Program-made: the position numbers and the translations under genes | Part shown: positions 55,501 through 63,926 of the stretch, one piece after another | Numbering within the stretch: position 1 is the stretch's first letter | Layout of the letters: each line of letters opens with the position of its first letter | Notes under the pieces: model-generated | The model's database searches: none | What the model saw: only the letters and a program-made list of their open reading frames with translations | What the model was told of the DNA's origin: nothing | Origin: Acidobacteriaceae bacterium | Lineage (GTDB): Bacteria; Acidobacteriota; Terriglobia; Terriglobales; Acidobacteriaceae | Direction: 5' to 3' | NCBI GenBank assembly: GCA_025462885.1 | Contig: JAOAPN010000008.1 | Coordinates: 398,953-462,952, forward strand | Length of the DNA: 64,000 nucleotides

Positions 55501-55754
55501 TCGAAGATGCGGAACTGATAGCCGTCGAATCGGGCGAGTCCTCCCTCAGTGGCAATCCAGAGGAAACCATCGCTCGTCTGGAGGATGGCGTGGGCTGAGT
55601 TCTGCGGTAGCCCGTTGTCTGTGCTCCAGGTTTGCCTGGACAGACGACTTAAACCAGCCTGTGGATCGAGTGCGTACGCTCTATCGCAGCCAAAACAGGC
55701 CACGAGAGCGAGTAGAGCAGTGAGGATCTCCAGGGATGAGCGGTAGTGTCGCAT
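52584..55754 (-). CDS. Two-component sensor kinase with large periplasmic beta-propeller
   Basis: A 1056-residue membrane sensor. A signal peptide (about 1-28) is followed by about 690 residues of two-component-regulator propeller repeats of the form GLPSDTV...DGTLWVGT, forming two seven-bladed propellers, then a Y_Y_Y beta-sandwich (about 730-800) and one membrane helix (about 815-835). The cytoplasmic part is HisKA_3 with H852 in IAREIHDTLAQGF and an ATPase domain with EALANAIRHA, DDGCGFD and GLLGMRERA. There is no receiver domain fused on, in contrast to the hybrid Bacteroides sensors; the partner regulator is the next gene. It likely senses a carbohydrate fragment, by analogy with other propeller sensors. 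The 164-base gap to the CRTAC1 gene is divergent. Confidence 0.92.
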   Translation of the reverse strand: MRHYRSSLEILTALLALVACFGCDRAYALDPQAGLSRLSRQTWSTDNGLPQNSAHAILQTSDGFLWIATEGGLARFDGYQFRIFDTESSPRLPGNDIRSLLEDQSKALWVGTAAGLTRLMDGQATTYTVADGLPSDVIQLVLQTSDGTLWVLTSGGIAVKEIGANSEKVSFHALTRKDGLPSDTVTAIAQNGRGGIWIGTSQGLVSSIGNHVQPGPAGTLGIAIEGLTSVPASPDGREDHLLIATSDTVARLFNGVITVLASQASLPAGVIHGLIETPEGIWVAGKSGVSLIHPGGSRKFVMGKDLPGSQIYTLFKDREGAVWIGTNAGLARWFGGKMQTLATGGDSSTSAVLALYEDLEGNMWTGTEMDGVSVLRIPLFDIIGRRQGLADETVTSVVQASDRTLWVGTSGGGLSKINLGEATGYTYTVKEGLASDTVLSLATRNETSSRPPELWAGTPDGLNALTAGRWKLYTSSDGLADDFVRSLLPGRDGELWIGTRRGVTRWKENHGTTWTSTNGLASDLVGTMLQDASGDLWIGTLGGLSRMHGDEIKNFTVSDGLPSNTVTALATSPDGTLWVGTKDQGLALRNGKGFFSFAKAGRLPHNIYAILLDDEGDMWLSSDLGIYRVKLEALENFRNGGTSEIQVVSYGTSDGLPALEGSGTGHPSGWKLADGRLCFASRRGVIVFDPKTPTQREFAPPVVLESMTVDGRDASPSEMASIPAGAAHLSFSFAGISLTSPQRVQYRYMLEGFDKDWVEAGTRRVAFYTNLSPARYRFRVSARSAGGSWGEPGATLPIRLLPRFYQTGAFRVAFAILALIALFGMYRLRMRALQSRFAAVGAERNRIAREIHDTLAQGFVAVSVRLEIMAQLLRKQSIDDCREQLDQTRGLVRDSLAEARRSIWDLRSEGSDSMTLPARLARSVQQTVSNGANARFETTGTYRPLDRTIEDEMLRIAQEALANAIRHANAGGIQVRLTYLFDLATLEVVDDGCGFDVEQAPSSLSGHFGLLGMRERAQKIGAIVIMESSVGRGTTIRVEKRLTRRVGSQGKEVPHV

Positions 55755-55918
55755 TACGGTGAGACCATCCTACCTTCGAAGCGTGTTGGAGCACGGGCAA
55801 CTTTCAAAAGGTAAGGATCGAAGGAAGATGGGCAGGAACCTTCAAAGACAACGACCACAGGTACAAGTTAGTATTGCGACCAAAGCCTGCACCTCGCAAA
55901 CTGGTCATCTGAAACTCT

Positions 55919-57730
55919 ATGAGCGTCCGTAGTCAGCTTCGTCTTCTAACGACATTCCTATTGCTGGCCAGTTTTGCTGCGGTGGACGCTATGTCGCAGC
56001 AGCCGTCCGCTTCGCAAGCTCCGGGAGGCTCCGGTGCGACTGACTCCAACGCTGCCGGCGTCGCAGATCAAGCCGCTGTCCTTGTCCAAAAGGGAGGGGC
56101 TTTCGCCGACGTTACCCTGGCCAGCGGGATTCAATTTCAGCATATGGCTTCCCATACCCCGAAAAAGTACCTCCTTGAGACCATGGGCTCCGGGGTGGCG
56201 CTCTTCGACTATGACAACGATGGCCGACTCGATATCTTCTTTGCGAACGGGGCTCCCCTTTCCGATCCCACGCCGAAGGCCATGATTCCCCAGAAAGACG
56301 GAAGTAAGTACTGGAACCGCCTCTACCACCAACTTCCAGATGGAAGGTTTGAAGACGTAACAGAAAAGGCTGGACTCAAGGGAATGGGCTACTCCCTGGG
56401 TGTGGCAGTCGGTGACTTCGATAACGACGGCTTTGAAGACCTCTTCGTTACCGGCTACGGTGGAAATCATCTGCATCGAAATAATGGCAACGGAACGTTC
56501 ACCGATATCACCCAATCAGCGAACGTCGGCGGTGGGGGTTTCTCCAGCAGCGCGGCTTGGGTGGACCTGGACAATGACGGGTTGCTTGACCTCGTCGTAC
56601 TACGATATGTGCAATGGAGCTTCGACGATGTCTGGTGTGGAGAGCATCGCGACGGATACCGTGCCTACTGTCATCCTGATATCTTTCCGGCCATAGCGCC
56701 GCTGGTGTATCACAACGATGGCAAGGGCCATTTCACCGAGATTGGCCAGAAAAGTGGGATTTCGGTGCCGGCAAAAGGTCTCGGCATTGCCATTGCCGAT
56801 TACGACCGCGACGGAAAGCCGGACCTCTTCATCGCGAATGATTCGATGTTGGAACATCTCTACCGGAACAAGGGGGATGGAAGCTTTGAAGAATTGGGGA
56901 TGGCTGCCGAGGTCGCCGTCGATGGGGATGGACGAACCTATGCAGGGATGGGCGTCGACTTCGCGGACTACAACAATGACGGGCGGCCCGATCTTGTGAT
57001 TACCAACCTCGCAAGCCAGAAATATGCCATCTACAACAACAACGGCGACGGTAGCTTTACCTACGCCAGTTACAGCACCGGTCTGGGCGGGATGACGCTC
57101 CTCCACTCCGGCTGGGGCATACGGTTCTTCGACTTTGACAATGATGGCTTGAAGGATCTGCTCGTAGCGCAGGGGCATGATCTTGATACTGTGGAACTCA
57201 ATTTTTCTTCCATTCATTACCGTGAACCGATGATGCTTGCCCGTAATACCGGACACGGATTCGTCGACGTATCCCAGCAGTCCGGCGAAGTATTCCGCCA
57301 GGCATGGGTGGGCCGCGGTATGGCAATCGGCGACATCTATAACGATGGACACATCGATGCGGTGGTCGCAACCAATGACGGACCGGCCCACATCCTGCGC
57401 AATCAGACGATCACCGAGAACCACTGGCTTGGTCTTAAACTTGTTGGCCGTCGCAGTAATCGCGATGCGATCGGCGCAGAAGTCAAACTTACAACGCCTG
57501 CGGGCTCGCAATGGGAGACCGTATCGACGGCCGGAAGCTATCTATCGTCCAGTGACAAGCGCCTGCACTTTGGGCTGGGGATCGCGAAAACGGCCAACAT
57601 CGAAATCCTTTGGCCCTCGGGGATCAAGCAGTTTCGCGAGAATATCGACGCCGACCAATTCATTACGATCGACGAACCCCAGGAACCTGCGCAGCTGTCG
57701 CCAAAGTCTGCCCCAAAGTTCCCCCGATAA
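55919..57730 (+). CDS. CRTAC1-family protein with calcium-binding VCBS/FG-GAP repeats
   Basis: An exported 603-residue protein. A signal peptide ends near VDAMSQQ (about 28). A propeller built from FG-GAP/VCBS repeats follows, each carrying a DxDNDGxxD calcium loop (DYDNDGRLDIFFANG, DFDNDGFEDLFVTG, DLDNDGLLDLVV, DYDRDGKPDLFIAN, DYNNDGRPDLVI, DFDNDGLKDLLVAQG). The C-terminal ASPIC/UnbV domain (about 510-585) ends with LHFGLGIAKTANIEILWPSG. Such proteins are abundant in acidobacteria and are thought to be adhesive or sugar-binding. The first of a tandem pair, it is divergent from the propeller sensor kinase. The function is unknown. Confidence 0.92.
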   Translation: MSVRSQLRLLTTFLLLASFAAVDAMSQQPSASQAPGGSGATDSNAAGVADQAAVLVQKGGAFADVTLASGIQFQHMASHTPKKYLLETMGSGVALFDYDNDGRLDIFFANGAPLSDPTPKAMIPQKDGSKYWNRLYHQLPDGRFEDVTEKAGLKGMGYSLGVAVGDFDNDGFEDLFVTGYGGNHLHRNNGNGTFTDITQSANVGGGGFSSSAAWVDLDNDGLLDLVVLRYVQWSFDDVWCGEHRDGYRAYCHPDIFPAIAPLVYHNDGKGHFTEIGQKSGISVPAKGLGIAIADYDRDGKPDLFIANDSMLEHLYRNKGDGSFEELGMAAEVAVDGDGRTYAGMGVDFADYNNDGRPDLVITNLASQKYAIYNNNGDGSFTYASYSTGLGGMTLLHSGWGIRFFDFDNDGLKDLLVAQGHDLDTVELNFSSIHYREPMMLARNTGHGFVDVSQQSGEVFRQAWVGRGMAIGDIYNDGHIDAVVATNDGPAHILRNQTITENHWLGLKLVGRRSNRDAIGAEVKLTTPAGSQWETVSTAGSYLSSSDKRLHFGLGIAKTANIEILWPSGIKQFRENIDADQFITIDEPQEPAQLSPKSAPKFPR

Positions 57731-57793
57731 TCTCCGCGCAGCCGCTACCCGCTGGCTGAAGATCGCAGAACGCACCATGCAAGATGGAGTAAA

Positions 57794-59665
57794 TTGATCG
57801 ACATGCAAGTCCACCTTAGATTCGTTCTATGCACCGTGGCATCGATGACGCTCGCAGTCGTGGCGCTGGGACAGTCCATCCCCGGCCAGCCGGCACAAAA
57901 GCCAAACGAAGGCGGACAGCCGCCAGCCGTCGGGGGAGTCAACACGGGTGGACCTCACGTCGCCATCCATGACGATCAACATCGCCCCATCACCGCGGGC
58001 GGCTTTGTTAAGACTGGACCGATCGTATTTGAGGATATTGCTGAAAAGGCGGGGTTCGACAAATGGCAGCACCAGATGGGAACTCCCGAGAAGAAATATA
58101 TTCTCGAGACTGTCGGTTCAGGTGTAGGTCTTATCGACTACGACAATGACGGCTGGCTCGACATCTACCTTGTCAATGGTTCGACCTACGATGCCATGGC
58201 GGGCAAAGCGCCGCCGCCTCATGCTGGTCTCTTTCACAATAACCATGACGGGACTTTCACGGACGTAACCGCGAAAGCCGGGGTGGCGAATGATCGATGG
58301 GGATTCGGGATCGCCGTCGCAGACTACGACAATGACGGCTGGTCCGATCTGTACATAACAAATTTCGGAAAGAATCGCCTTTACCATAACAACCACGATG
58401 GAACTTTTACCGATGTTGCGGAGAAGGCCGGCGTAGCACTCGGCAACTGGTCGACGGGAGCCACCTGGGGTGACTTCGATGGCGACGGCAAGCTAGACCT
58501 GTTCGTCCCGGGGTATGTTCATTACGATATTGCCGCGCCCCCGTCGCAAGGCTCCAAAAATGTGGCTTTCAGTTTCTGCCAATTCCGTGGGGTGCGGGTG
58601 ATGTGCGGTCCCCGCGGGCTACCCGGAGAGCCCGATCATCTCTTTCATAACAACGGCGACGGGACATTTACCGATGTCAGTAAGAAGACCGGAACCGGAG
58701 ACGAGAAATCTACCTATTACGGATTGGCCTCGGTCTTCATTGATGTCAATAACGACGGCAAAGTCGATCTACTAGTGGCGGATGACTCCACTCCAAACTA
58801 CCTCTATCTGAACAAGGGAGACGGGACTTTTGAAGATGCCAGCTTTGCATCAGGATACGCTCTAAACGAAGGCGGTCGAGAGACTGCTTCGATGGGAATT
58901 GCGACCGGCGACCTGACCCACAATGGCCTCATCGATGTCTTCAATACAACCTTCTCCGACGACTACAAGCCGCTCTACCGCAACGATGGAGAAGGCAACT
59001 TCACCGACGTCAGCTATCAATTCAAAATTGCAGAGCCGACTATTCCTTTTCTCGGATGGGGTGCGTCCTTCTTCGACTACGACAACGATGGCTGGCTGGA
59101 TCTGCTTTTTGTCAACGGCCACGTCTACCCGCAGGTCGATCAACTCGATTGGGGTACGAGTTGGAAGCAGCGCGCTATCCTGTTTCACAACACCGACGGC
59201 AAGCTCGAGTTGGTACCTGCCGTTGAAGGGACGGCTCTCGCGAAGGTGGCCGTCGCCCGCGGGCTGGCCTATGGGGACCTGTTCAACGACGGCAAGGTGG
59301 ATGCGGTCGTCAACAACCTCGACGGAACTCCATCGCTCTTTCGCAACGTGTCAAAACAACAGAATCACTGGGTCGCCCTCAAACTCATCGGAGGTCCGCG
59401 CAGCCCCAGGGATGGCGTAGGCACCGTCGCATACCTCACCGCGAATGGATTCCGTCAGCGGCAGGATGTACTGAGCGGCGGAAGCTTCGCATCCTCCTCG
59501 GATCAGCGTCTGCATTTTGGTCTTGGCCCCGCAACGAAGATCGATGCCGTCGAGCTACATTGGCCAAGCGGACTCATCGAGCGAGTCACTCTGCCGGGCA
59601 TCGATGGTATTTTCACGGTACAGGAAGGGAAGGGAACCCCAGTCACCCCGGAGCCCAGGAAGTAG
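57794..59665 (+). CDS. CRTAC1-family protein, second copy
   Basis: A 623-residue relative of the upstream gene with the same order: signal peptide (ends VVALGQS), a proline- and glycine-rich linker (about 30-55), repeats with DYDNDGWLDIYLVNG, DYDNDGWSDLYITN, DFDGDGKLDLFVPG and DVNNDGKVDLLVAD, and an ASPIC/UnbV domain ending at about 600. It carries the CGPRGLPGEPDHL motif common in this family, which is absent from the first copy, so the two have diverged and are not recent duplicates. The start is uncertain: TTG at 57794 has GGAG four bases upstream, ATG at 57803 has it 13 away. Confidence 0.9.
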   Translation: MIDMQVHLRFVLCTVASMTLAVVALGQSIPGQPAQKPNEGGQPPAVGGVNTGGPHVAIHDDQHRPITAGGFVKTGPIVFEDIAEKAGFDKWQHQMGTPEKKYILETVGSGVGLIDYDNDGWLDIYLVNGSTYDAMAGKAPPPHAGLFHNNHDGTFTDVTAKAGVANDRWGFGIAVADYDNDGWSDLYITNFGKNRLYHNNHDGTFTDVAEKAGVALGNWSTGATWGDFDGDGKLDLFVPGYVHYDIAAPPSQGSKNVAFSFCQFRGVRVMCGPRGLPGEPDHLFHNNGDGTFTDVSKKTGTGDEKSTYYGLASVFIDVNNDGKVDLLVADDSTPNYLYLNKGDGTFEDASFASGYALNEGGRETASMGIATGDLTHNGLIDVFNTTFSDDYKPLYRNDGEGNFTDVSYQFKIAEPTIPFLGWGASFFDYDNDGWLDLLFVNGHVYPQVDQLDWGTSWKQRAILFHNTDGKLELVPAVEGTALAKVAVARGLAYGDLFNDGKVDAVVNNLDGTPSLFRNVSKQQNHWVALKLIGGPRSPRDGVGTVAYLTANGFRQRQDVLSGGSFASSSDQRLHFGLGPATKIDAVELHWPSGLIERVTLPGIDGIFTVQEGKGTPVTPEPRK

Positions 59666-59720
59666 CACCTGCTTGAGGCAGGGTGAGAGATCCGGATAAC
59701 GGCAACCGTATCCCTGAGAT

Positions 59721-60275
59721 CTACCAATCATTCTTCTGTACGAGCTTGGGCTGTTTCCCCATCTTGCCTGCGAGCACCCAGTCCACGCGGGAAGTAATAT
59801 CTTTTTCTCGAGCTTCCCCTTCGATTTTTCCGACTGCCGTTCCGCTCTCATCCAGAATGAGTGTAGCGGGAACAAGTACCCCGAGACCTAGCTCCTGCAG
59901 GGTTACTTCGGAGCCCCCAGTCCACACAGGAATTCGGAAGTGCCGCTTTTTTACTGTCCCTTCGATCTTGCCTTGCGCCTCCTTGTCGTCCAGCGAAAGT
60001 GCAACGAAGATGACTCCGCGTGCAGCGTATGCGTCGGCAAGCTTCTGCAGTCGAGGCATCTCTTCCCGGCACGGTCCACACCATGTGGCCCAGAGATTGA
60101 CTACAGCTACATGGCCTTTCAATTCAGCGAGGGTATGAGCGGTGCCGTCCATACCGTGGTATTGCGTAGCTGTGCCACTGGCCACCACTCTCTCTTGTCC
60201 TTGCCCTCTGGCAACTAATGTCAACAGTGCCAGCACTGCGAGCAGTGCTGGCCCGGGTCTCAAGCGTAATTTCAT
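59721..60275 (-). CDS. TlpA/ResA-like exported thioredoxin-fold protein
   Basis: A periplasmic disulfide reductase. A signal peptide ends near ARGQGQ (about 26). The redox motif WCGPC is at 65-69 and the cis-proline is P136 in GVLVPATLI. Its 184-residue length fits the TlpA/ResA group, which reduces apocytochrome c or copper-site cysteines. It converges on the second CRTAC1 gene and is divergent from the barrel-like gene. AGAGGA precedes the ATG. The client protein is unknown. Confidence 0.9.
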   Translation of the reverse strand: MKLRLRPGPALLAVLALLTLVARGQGQERVVASGTATQYHGMDGTAHTLAELKGHVAVVNLWATWCGPCREEMPRLQKLADAYAARGVIFVALSLDDKEAQGKIEGTVKKRHFRIPVWTGGSEVTLQELGLGVLVPATLILDESGTAVGKIEGEAREKDITSRVDWVLAGKMGKQPKLVQKNDW

Positions 60276-60433
60276 GTTTCCTCTTATTTCCCGCGCCGCC
60301 GACGGGTGAGCAGTGAACGACGGCTAACTATAAAGTTCTTCACTCGCACTGCATATCCATCGAAAGATGGAGAAAGAATTCGGCCTAATGATGTCTGGAT
60401 AAGTTACCTACGCACGCCTACTATTGCGCCGTT

Positions 60434-61504
60434 ATGAAAACCAAATTTCTAAGCGATCCGCTAATTTTCGTACTCGTCGCAGTGTCTCTTTTAGCCTTGG
60501 CGACTCAAGCCAATGCACAGGGATGTCTTGCGGCGCACACGAACAGTTCGATGCAGGGTTGTCTTACCGGTTCGCAGCCGACAACAGGCCAGCTCTTCCG
60601 TCATCATCCGATCACGGTTGAAGTCGACTGGCGCTCCTTTAGTTCCTTCCGTCACTTTGTCGGAGAAGCGGAACAGACCCAGCGAGCCGTTTTGAATACG
60701 CAGATCAAGAACCATCAGAATATCTACAACATCAGCGTCGAGACCCAACTCACGCCGCGTTGGTCAGCGAACATCTTCGTCCCTGTTCTGCAAGGCACGC
60801 GGAACCAGAAGTATGCACCGAACGGCATCTACGACATCGCGGGAGTCGGAGACATTATTGTCGGGGCCCAGGCATGGATGCTTCGCTCCGCAAGTGAGCG
60901 GGGAGGAAACGTCGCGCTCAGCTTCGGCCTCAAGCTTCCGACTGGCCTGAACAATGGAATGGGCACGGGCAGACTCTCAAACGGTACGATCCAAAAGGTA
61001 GTGGCAGACCAATCTCTGCAACCCGGGGATGGCACCTGGGGCTTTACGCTTGGGAGCCAGGCCTATCAGCAGACCTACCTTCACACCATTGCGTATTTCC
61101 AGGGATCGTGGCTTTTCAATCCGGCCGACACCAACGGGGTGCAGACCTTTCGCAGTGGAGCCGAGGGAATTATGTCGGCGACCGATCAATATCTCTTCCG
61201 CGGAGGATTGTCGCGTCATGTTCCTTATATTCGCGGTCTCGCCGCGAGCTTTGGAGGCCGGATGGAAGGGATTCCCGTCCGGGACGCCTTTGGCAGCAGT
61301 AACGGTTTTCGGAGGCCCGGTTACATCATCTCGATTGATCCAGGCTTGCAGTACCAGCATAGTCGCACGATGTTTGCCCTCAATGCGCCGTGGGCCGTTC
61401 AGCGCAATCGTCGAGCCAGCGTGACGGACCTCGCGAACCACAAGCATGGGGACGCGGCCTTTGCCGATTATGCCATCGTCCTGAGCGCCTCCCGAACTTT
61501 CTAA
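60434..61504 (+). CDS. Exported beta-barrel-like protein of unknown function
   Basis: A 356-residue protein with a signal peptide ending in TQANAQG (about 29). The mature part shows alternating beta strands such as WSANIFVPVLQGTRN, GNVALSFGLKLPTGLNNG and TWGFTLGSQAYQQTY, and it ends in SASRTF with a terminal Phe, as outer-membrane barrels do. It resembles the MetA-type/transporter-like barrel families, but I cannot name a substrate. Two cysteines near the start of the mature protein (GCLAAHT and QGCLTG) could form a disulfide or bind metal. It is preceded by a small GAAA-capped hairpin at 60356-60371. Confidence 0.72.
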   Translation: MKTKFLSDPLIFVLVAVSLLALATQANAQGCLAAHTNSSMQGCLTGSQPTTGQLFRHHPITVEVDWRSFSSFRHFVGEAEQTQRAVLNTQIKNHQNIYNISVETQLTPRWSANIFVPVLQGTRNQKYAPNGIYDIAGVGDIIVGAQAWMLRSASERGGNVALSFGLKLPTGLNNGMGTGRLSNGTIQKVVADQSLQPGDGTWGFTLGSQAYQQTYLHTIAYFQGSWLFNPADTNGVQTFRSGAEGIMSATDQYLFRGGLSRHVPYIRGLAASFGGRMEGIPVRDAFGSSNGFRRPGYIISIDPGLQYQHSRTMFALNAPWAVQRNRRASVTDLANHKHGDAAFADYAIVLSASRTF

Positions 61505-61694
61505 TTCCAGGACAGTCTTCCAAAATCTGCTTCGAGGTTCAGCCCCCGTCCACGGTACGACCGTGTCGGAATCGATGTCTCGTGGCGTCCTCTATCCTCG
61601 ATGCTTGATTCTTTTCTAACCGAAGAGATTGCGTCTGCCCGTCGGTGTGTAAGAATAAGGCGGATTCCGATCACGGGCAGGAGAGTCGCAAACG

Positions 61695-62738
61695 ATGACA
61701 GTGCGCATGAAGGATATTGCCACTGACCTGAATCTATCCAAGATGACCATCTCGAAGGTCCTTCGTGGTCAGATGGATGTGAGTGCGAAGACTAAAGCGC
61801 GCGTCCTGCAGCGCATGAAGGAGCTGAACTACCGTCCCAACATCTCAGCACGCAGCCTGAGAACCGGCCAGACTCTAAGCATCGGGTTGATCGTTCCCTC
61901 CCTCGCCGACCCAATCTACACGGACATGGCGCGGAGCGTCGTAAAGCATCTTAGGCTCGCTAACTATAGCGTTTTGCTGTCTTCCGCCGAGTTCGAGCCA
62001 GACCTGGAGCGTCGGGAGATCGAACAGCAACTCTCCCGGCAGGTCGATGCGTTGATCCTTGCCTCCGTACAGAAGTCGGACGAGCTTGTGGAATTGACTC
62101 GTACTATCCAAACGCCTCTTGTGCATCTGTACCCCGGCTCCGTTCTCTTCAAGTCAAACGCGGTCGATCTCCATGAAGAGGAGATAGGCCACCTCGCTGC
62201 CAGCCATCTGGTGCGAGTAGGTTGTCGTCGCATCGCGAATGTCCGTGGACCGGAAAGTGTAGCGTCCGATCTGCGCTACAAAGGTTTTCGTGCCGCCCTG
62301 TCTGAGGTGGGACAACGTGTACGACCCGAATTGACCACCGAAGCGGATGCATTGCCTGCCGAGGATTACGAACGCGGAGTACTCGCGGCGGAGCGTTTCC
62401 TCAAGAGTAAAGTTCAGCCCGATGGAATTGTCTGCCACACTGATCTCATCGCCCTGGGTGTGATGGATCGACTCTCTGACGCCGGCCGAAATATACCCAA
62501 TGAAATCGCGGTGATCGGATGTGGGAACGATCCGAAGTTATGCGAGATGCGAATCCCTCTCTCCAGCGTGGATTTTTCGCTTGGCGAGATCGGGGAGCAA
62601 ACTGCAAAGCTCGTCCTGAAACTCCTGGCCTCCAATGGGCCCTCCAAAGTTAAGAGCGTCGAGGTGTCACCTACACTGGTCGTCAGAGCCTCAACCTCGC
62701 GCCTAGATAAACTCTCCACAGATCGAGGAAGAAGATGA
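61695..62738 (+). CDS. LacI-family transcriptional regulator
   Basis: A 347-residue repressor with helix-turn-helix and hinge at about 3-60 (MKDIATDLNLSKMTISKVL) and a sugar-binding domain (GLIVPSLADPIYTDMARSV; NEIAVIGCGNDPKLCEM). AGGAGAG lies just before the ATG. It overlaps the PfkB gene by four bases (ATGA). A perfect 18-base palindrome of the LacI class lies after the kinase gene, in front of a further gene, and is the likely operator. The 190-base gap upstream shows only a short dyad (CACGGT/ACCGTG). Confidence 0.92.
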   Translation: MTVRMKDIATDLNLSKMTISKVLRGQMDVSAKTKARVLQRMKELNYRPNISARSLRTGQTLSIGLIVPSLADPIYTDMARSVVKHLRLANYSVLLSSAEFEPDLERREIEQQLSRQVDALILASVQKSDELVELTRTIQTPLVHLYPGSVLFKSNAVDLHEEEIGHLAASHLVRVGCRRIANVRGPESVASDLRYKGFRAALSEVGQRVRPELTTEADALPAEDYERGVLAAERFLKSKVQPDGIVCHTDLIALGVMDRLSDAGRNIPNEIAVIGCGNDPKLCEMRIPLSSVDFSLGEIGEQTAKLVLKLLASNGPSKVKSVEVSPTLVVRASTSRLDKLSTDRGRR

Positions 62739-63679
62739 AGAAGCGCAGTGCAGTCAAGCGATCCGATTTGATCGTATTTGGTGAGTTCTTCTCGGATATG
62801 GTGTTTTACAATCTCCCGGATCGGCCTCGCCTTGGAGAGGAGATCAAAACCGATTCGTTCTTGATCGCTCCCGGGGGACTTGCCACGACGGCACAAGCAG
62901 CGAACCGTCTCGGTACGAGCACAGCGATTATTACGCGCGTTGGGGCAGATGCCGCGTCTCTTCCTACCTGGCTCGAAATTCTTCGCCAGGGGTTCGATGT
63001 CTCCGCCTGCGAGACGAGTGATTCTCTGCCGACTGCCCTCACGGTATGCGTGGCCTATAACGCCGACCGCATGATGGTGACCCATGAGCCAATCCATCAC
63101 AATCTGGAGGCGCTGCTGGAGAAACCAGAGGTCCAGCGCAAACTGCGGAGCGCACGGCACGTTCATCTGGCATGTGCGTTGAGACAGCCAAAGAAGTGGC
63201 TTCCGTTATTAATGCTTCTGCGAAGTGAGGGAATCACGGTCTCAGCGGACTTTGGATGGAACCCCGATGTTCCGGCCGAAGACATGAGTTCCATCCTGCG
63301 CCACCTCGAATTTGTATTTCCGAATGAGCATGAGGCGCGGAAACTTACAGGCGCCAAGAGCGCGAAGCGGGCGTTGGAAAAGCTTGCCGAGTGGGTGCGG
63401 GTCCCGGTGATCACTCTCGGAGATCGCGGAGCGATGCTTCTCGCCGATGGCAAACTCCACACCCAGCCGGCTCTCGCCCAGACGCTTGTGGATGCAACAG
63501 GTGCCGGAGATGCCTTCAACGGCGGTTTTCTTCACGGCTTCCTCAAAGGATGGGCCTGGGACGACTGCTTGCGTGCCGGGAACATCTGCGGAGGCATGGC
63601 GGTATCGGCGCCTGGAGGCTCTGAAGGGCTTCCCGCGCAGGCGCTGTTTCAACGACATTTGAAGGCAATGCAGCGCTAA
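62735..63679 (+). CDS. PfkB-family carbohydrate kinase
   Basis: A 314-residue ribokinase-type sugar kinase. The N-terminal block is VFGEFFSDMV, the substrate-binding glycine pair is in IAPGGLATTAQAANRLG, and the catalytic site is D259 in DATGAGDAFNGGF, with G256-A257-G258 as the anion hole. The ATP-binding part ends in LRAGNICGGMAVSAPGG. The substrate could be fructose, ribose, a ketogluconate or another sugar; sequence alone does not decide. It is translationally coupled to the LacI gene. Confidence 0.92.
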   Translation: MKKRSAVKRSDLIVFGEFFSDMVFYNLPDRPRLGEEIKTDSFLIAPGGLATTAQAANRLGTSTAIITRVGADAASLPTWLEILRQGFDVSACETSDSLPTALTVCVAYNADRMMVTHEPIHHNLEALLEKPEVQRKLRSARHVHLACALRQPKKWLPLLMLLRSEGITVSADFGWNPDVPAEDMSSILRHLEFVFPNEHEARKLTGAKSAKRALEKLAEWVRVPVITLGDRGAMLLADGKLHTQPALAQTLVDATGAGDAFNGGFLHGFLKGWAWDDCLRAGNICGGMAVSAPGGSEGLPAQALFQRHLKAMQR

Positions 63680-63836
63680 ATCGGCGCATCGTTCTTCTCG
63701 ATAGCGACTTGCGGGCAGGCCCCAAATCGCCGCGTAAGGTGGCGGGAGGAGGAAAGCGCTCTAGCGCCTTCAAATATTTCTATTGACTTCTCCTTTACAT
63801 CCGGGCAATCTCCTATTTACACGAATATTTACCGAT

Positions 63837-63854
63837 AACGTTACCGGTAACGTT
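63837..63854 (+). promoter_or_regulatory. Perfect 18-base LacI-class operator palindrome
   Basis: AACGTTACC is followed directly by its reverse complement GGTAACGTT, with no spacer. AACGTT and central CG are typical of LacI/GalR operators. It lies 73-90 bases before the next start codon and 158 bases after the PfkB gene, whose operon begins with a LacI regulator. Bases 63680-63926 otherwise hold no gene, and no confident -35/-10 pair was found beside it. Confidence 0.72.
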
Positions 63855-63926
63855 GCTTCGTAAATGAAGACAGCGATCGGATTTCGAAATGGGCCCGCTC
63901 TATTCCATCTCCACGAGGAGTCAGTG

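Noticed and set aside
60356..60371. TCCATC-GAAA-GATGGA hairpin before the barrel-like gene
   Set aside because: Too short to claim as a regulatory RNA; no T-run and no conserved class recognised.
61551..61565. CACGGT-ACG-ACCGTG dyad as terminator or operator
   Set aside because: Only six base pairs, no T-run, and off-centre in the gap before the LacI gene; could be chance in GC-rich DNA.
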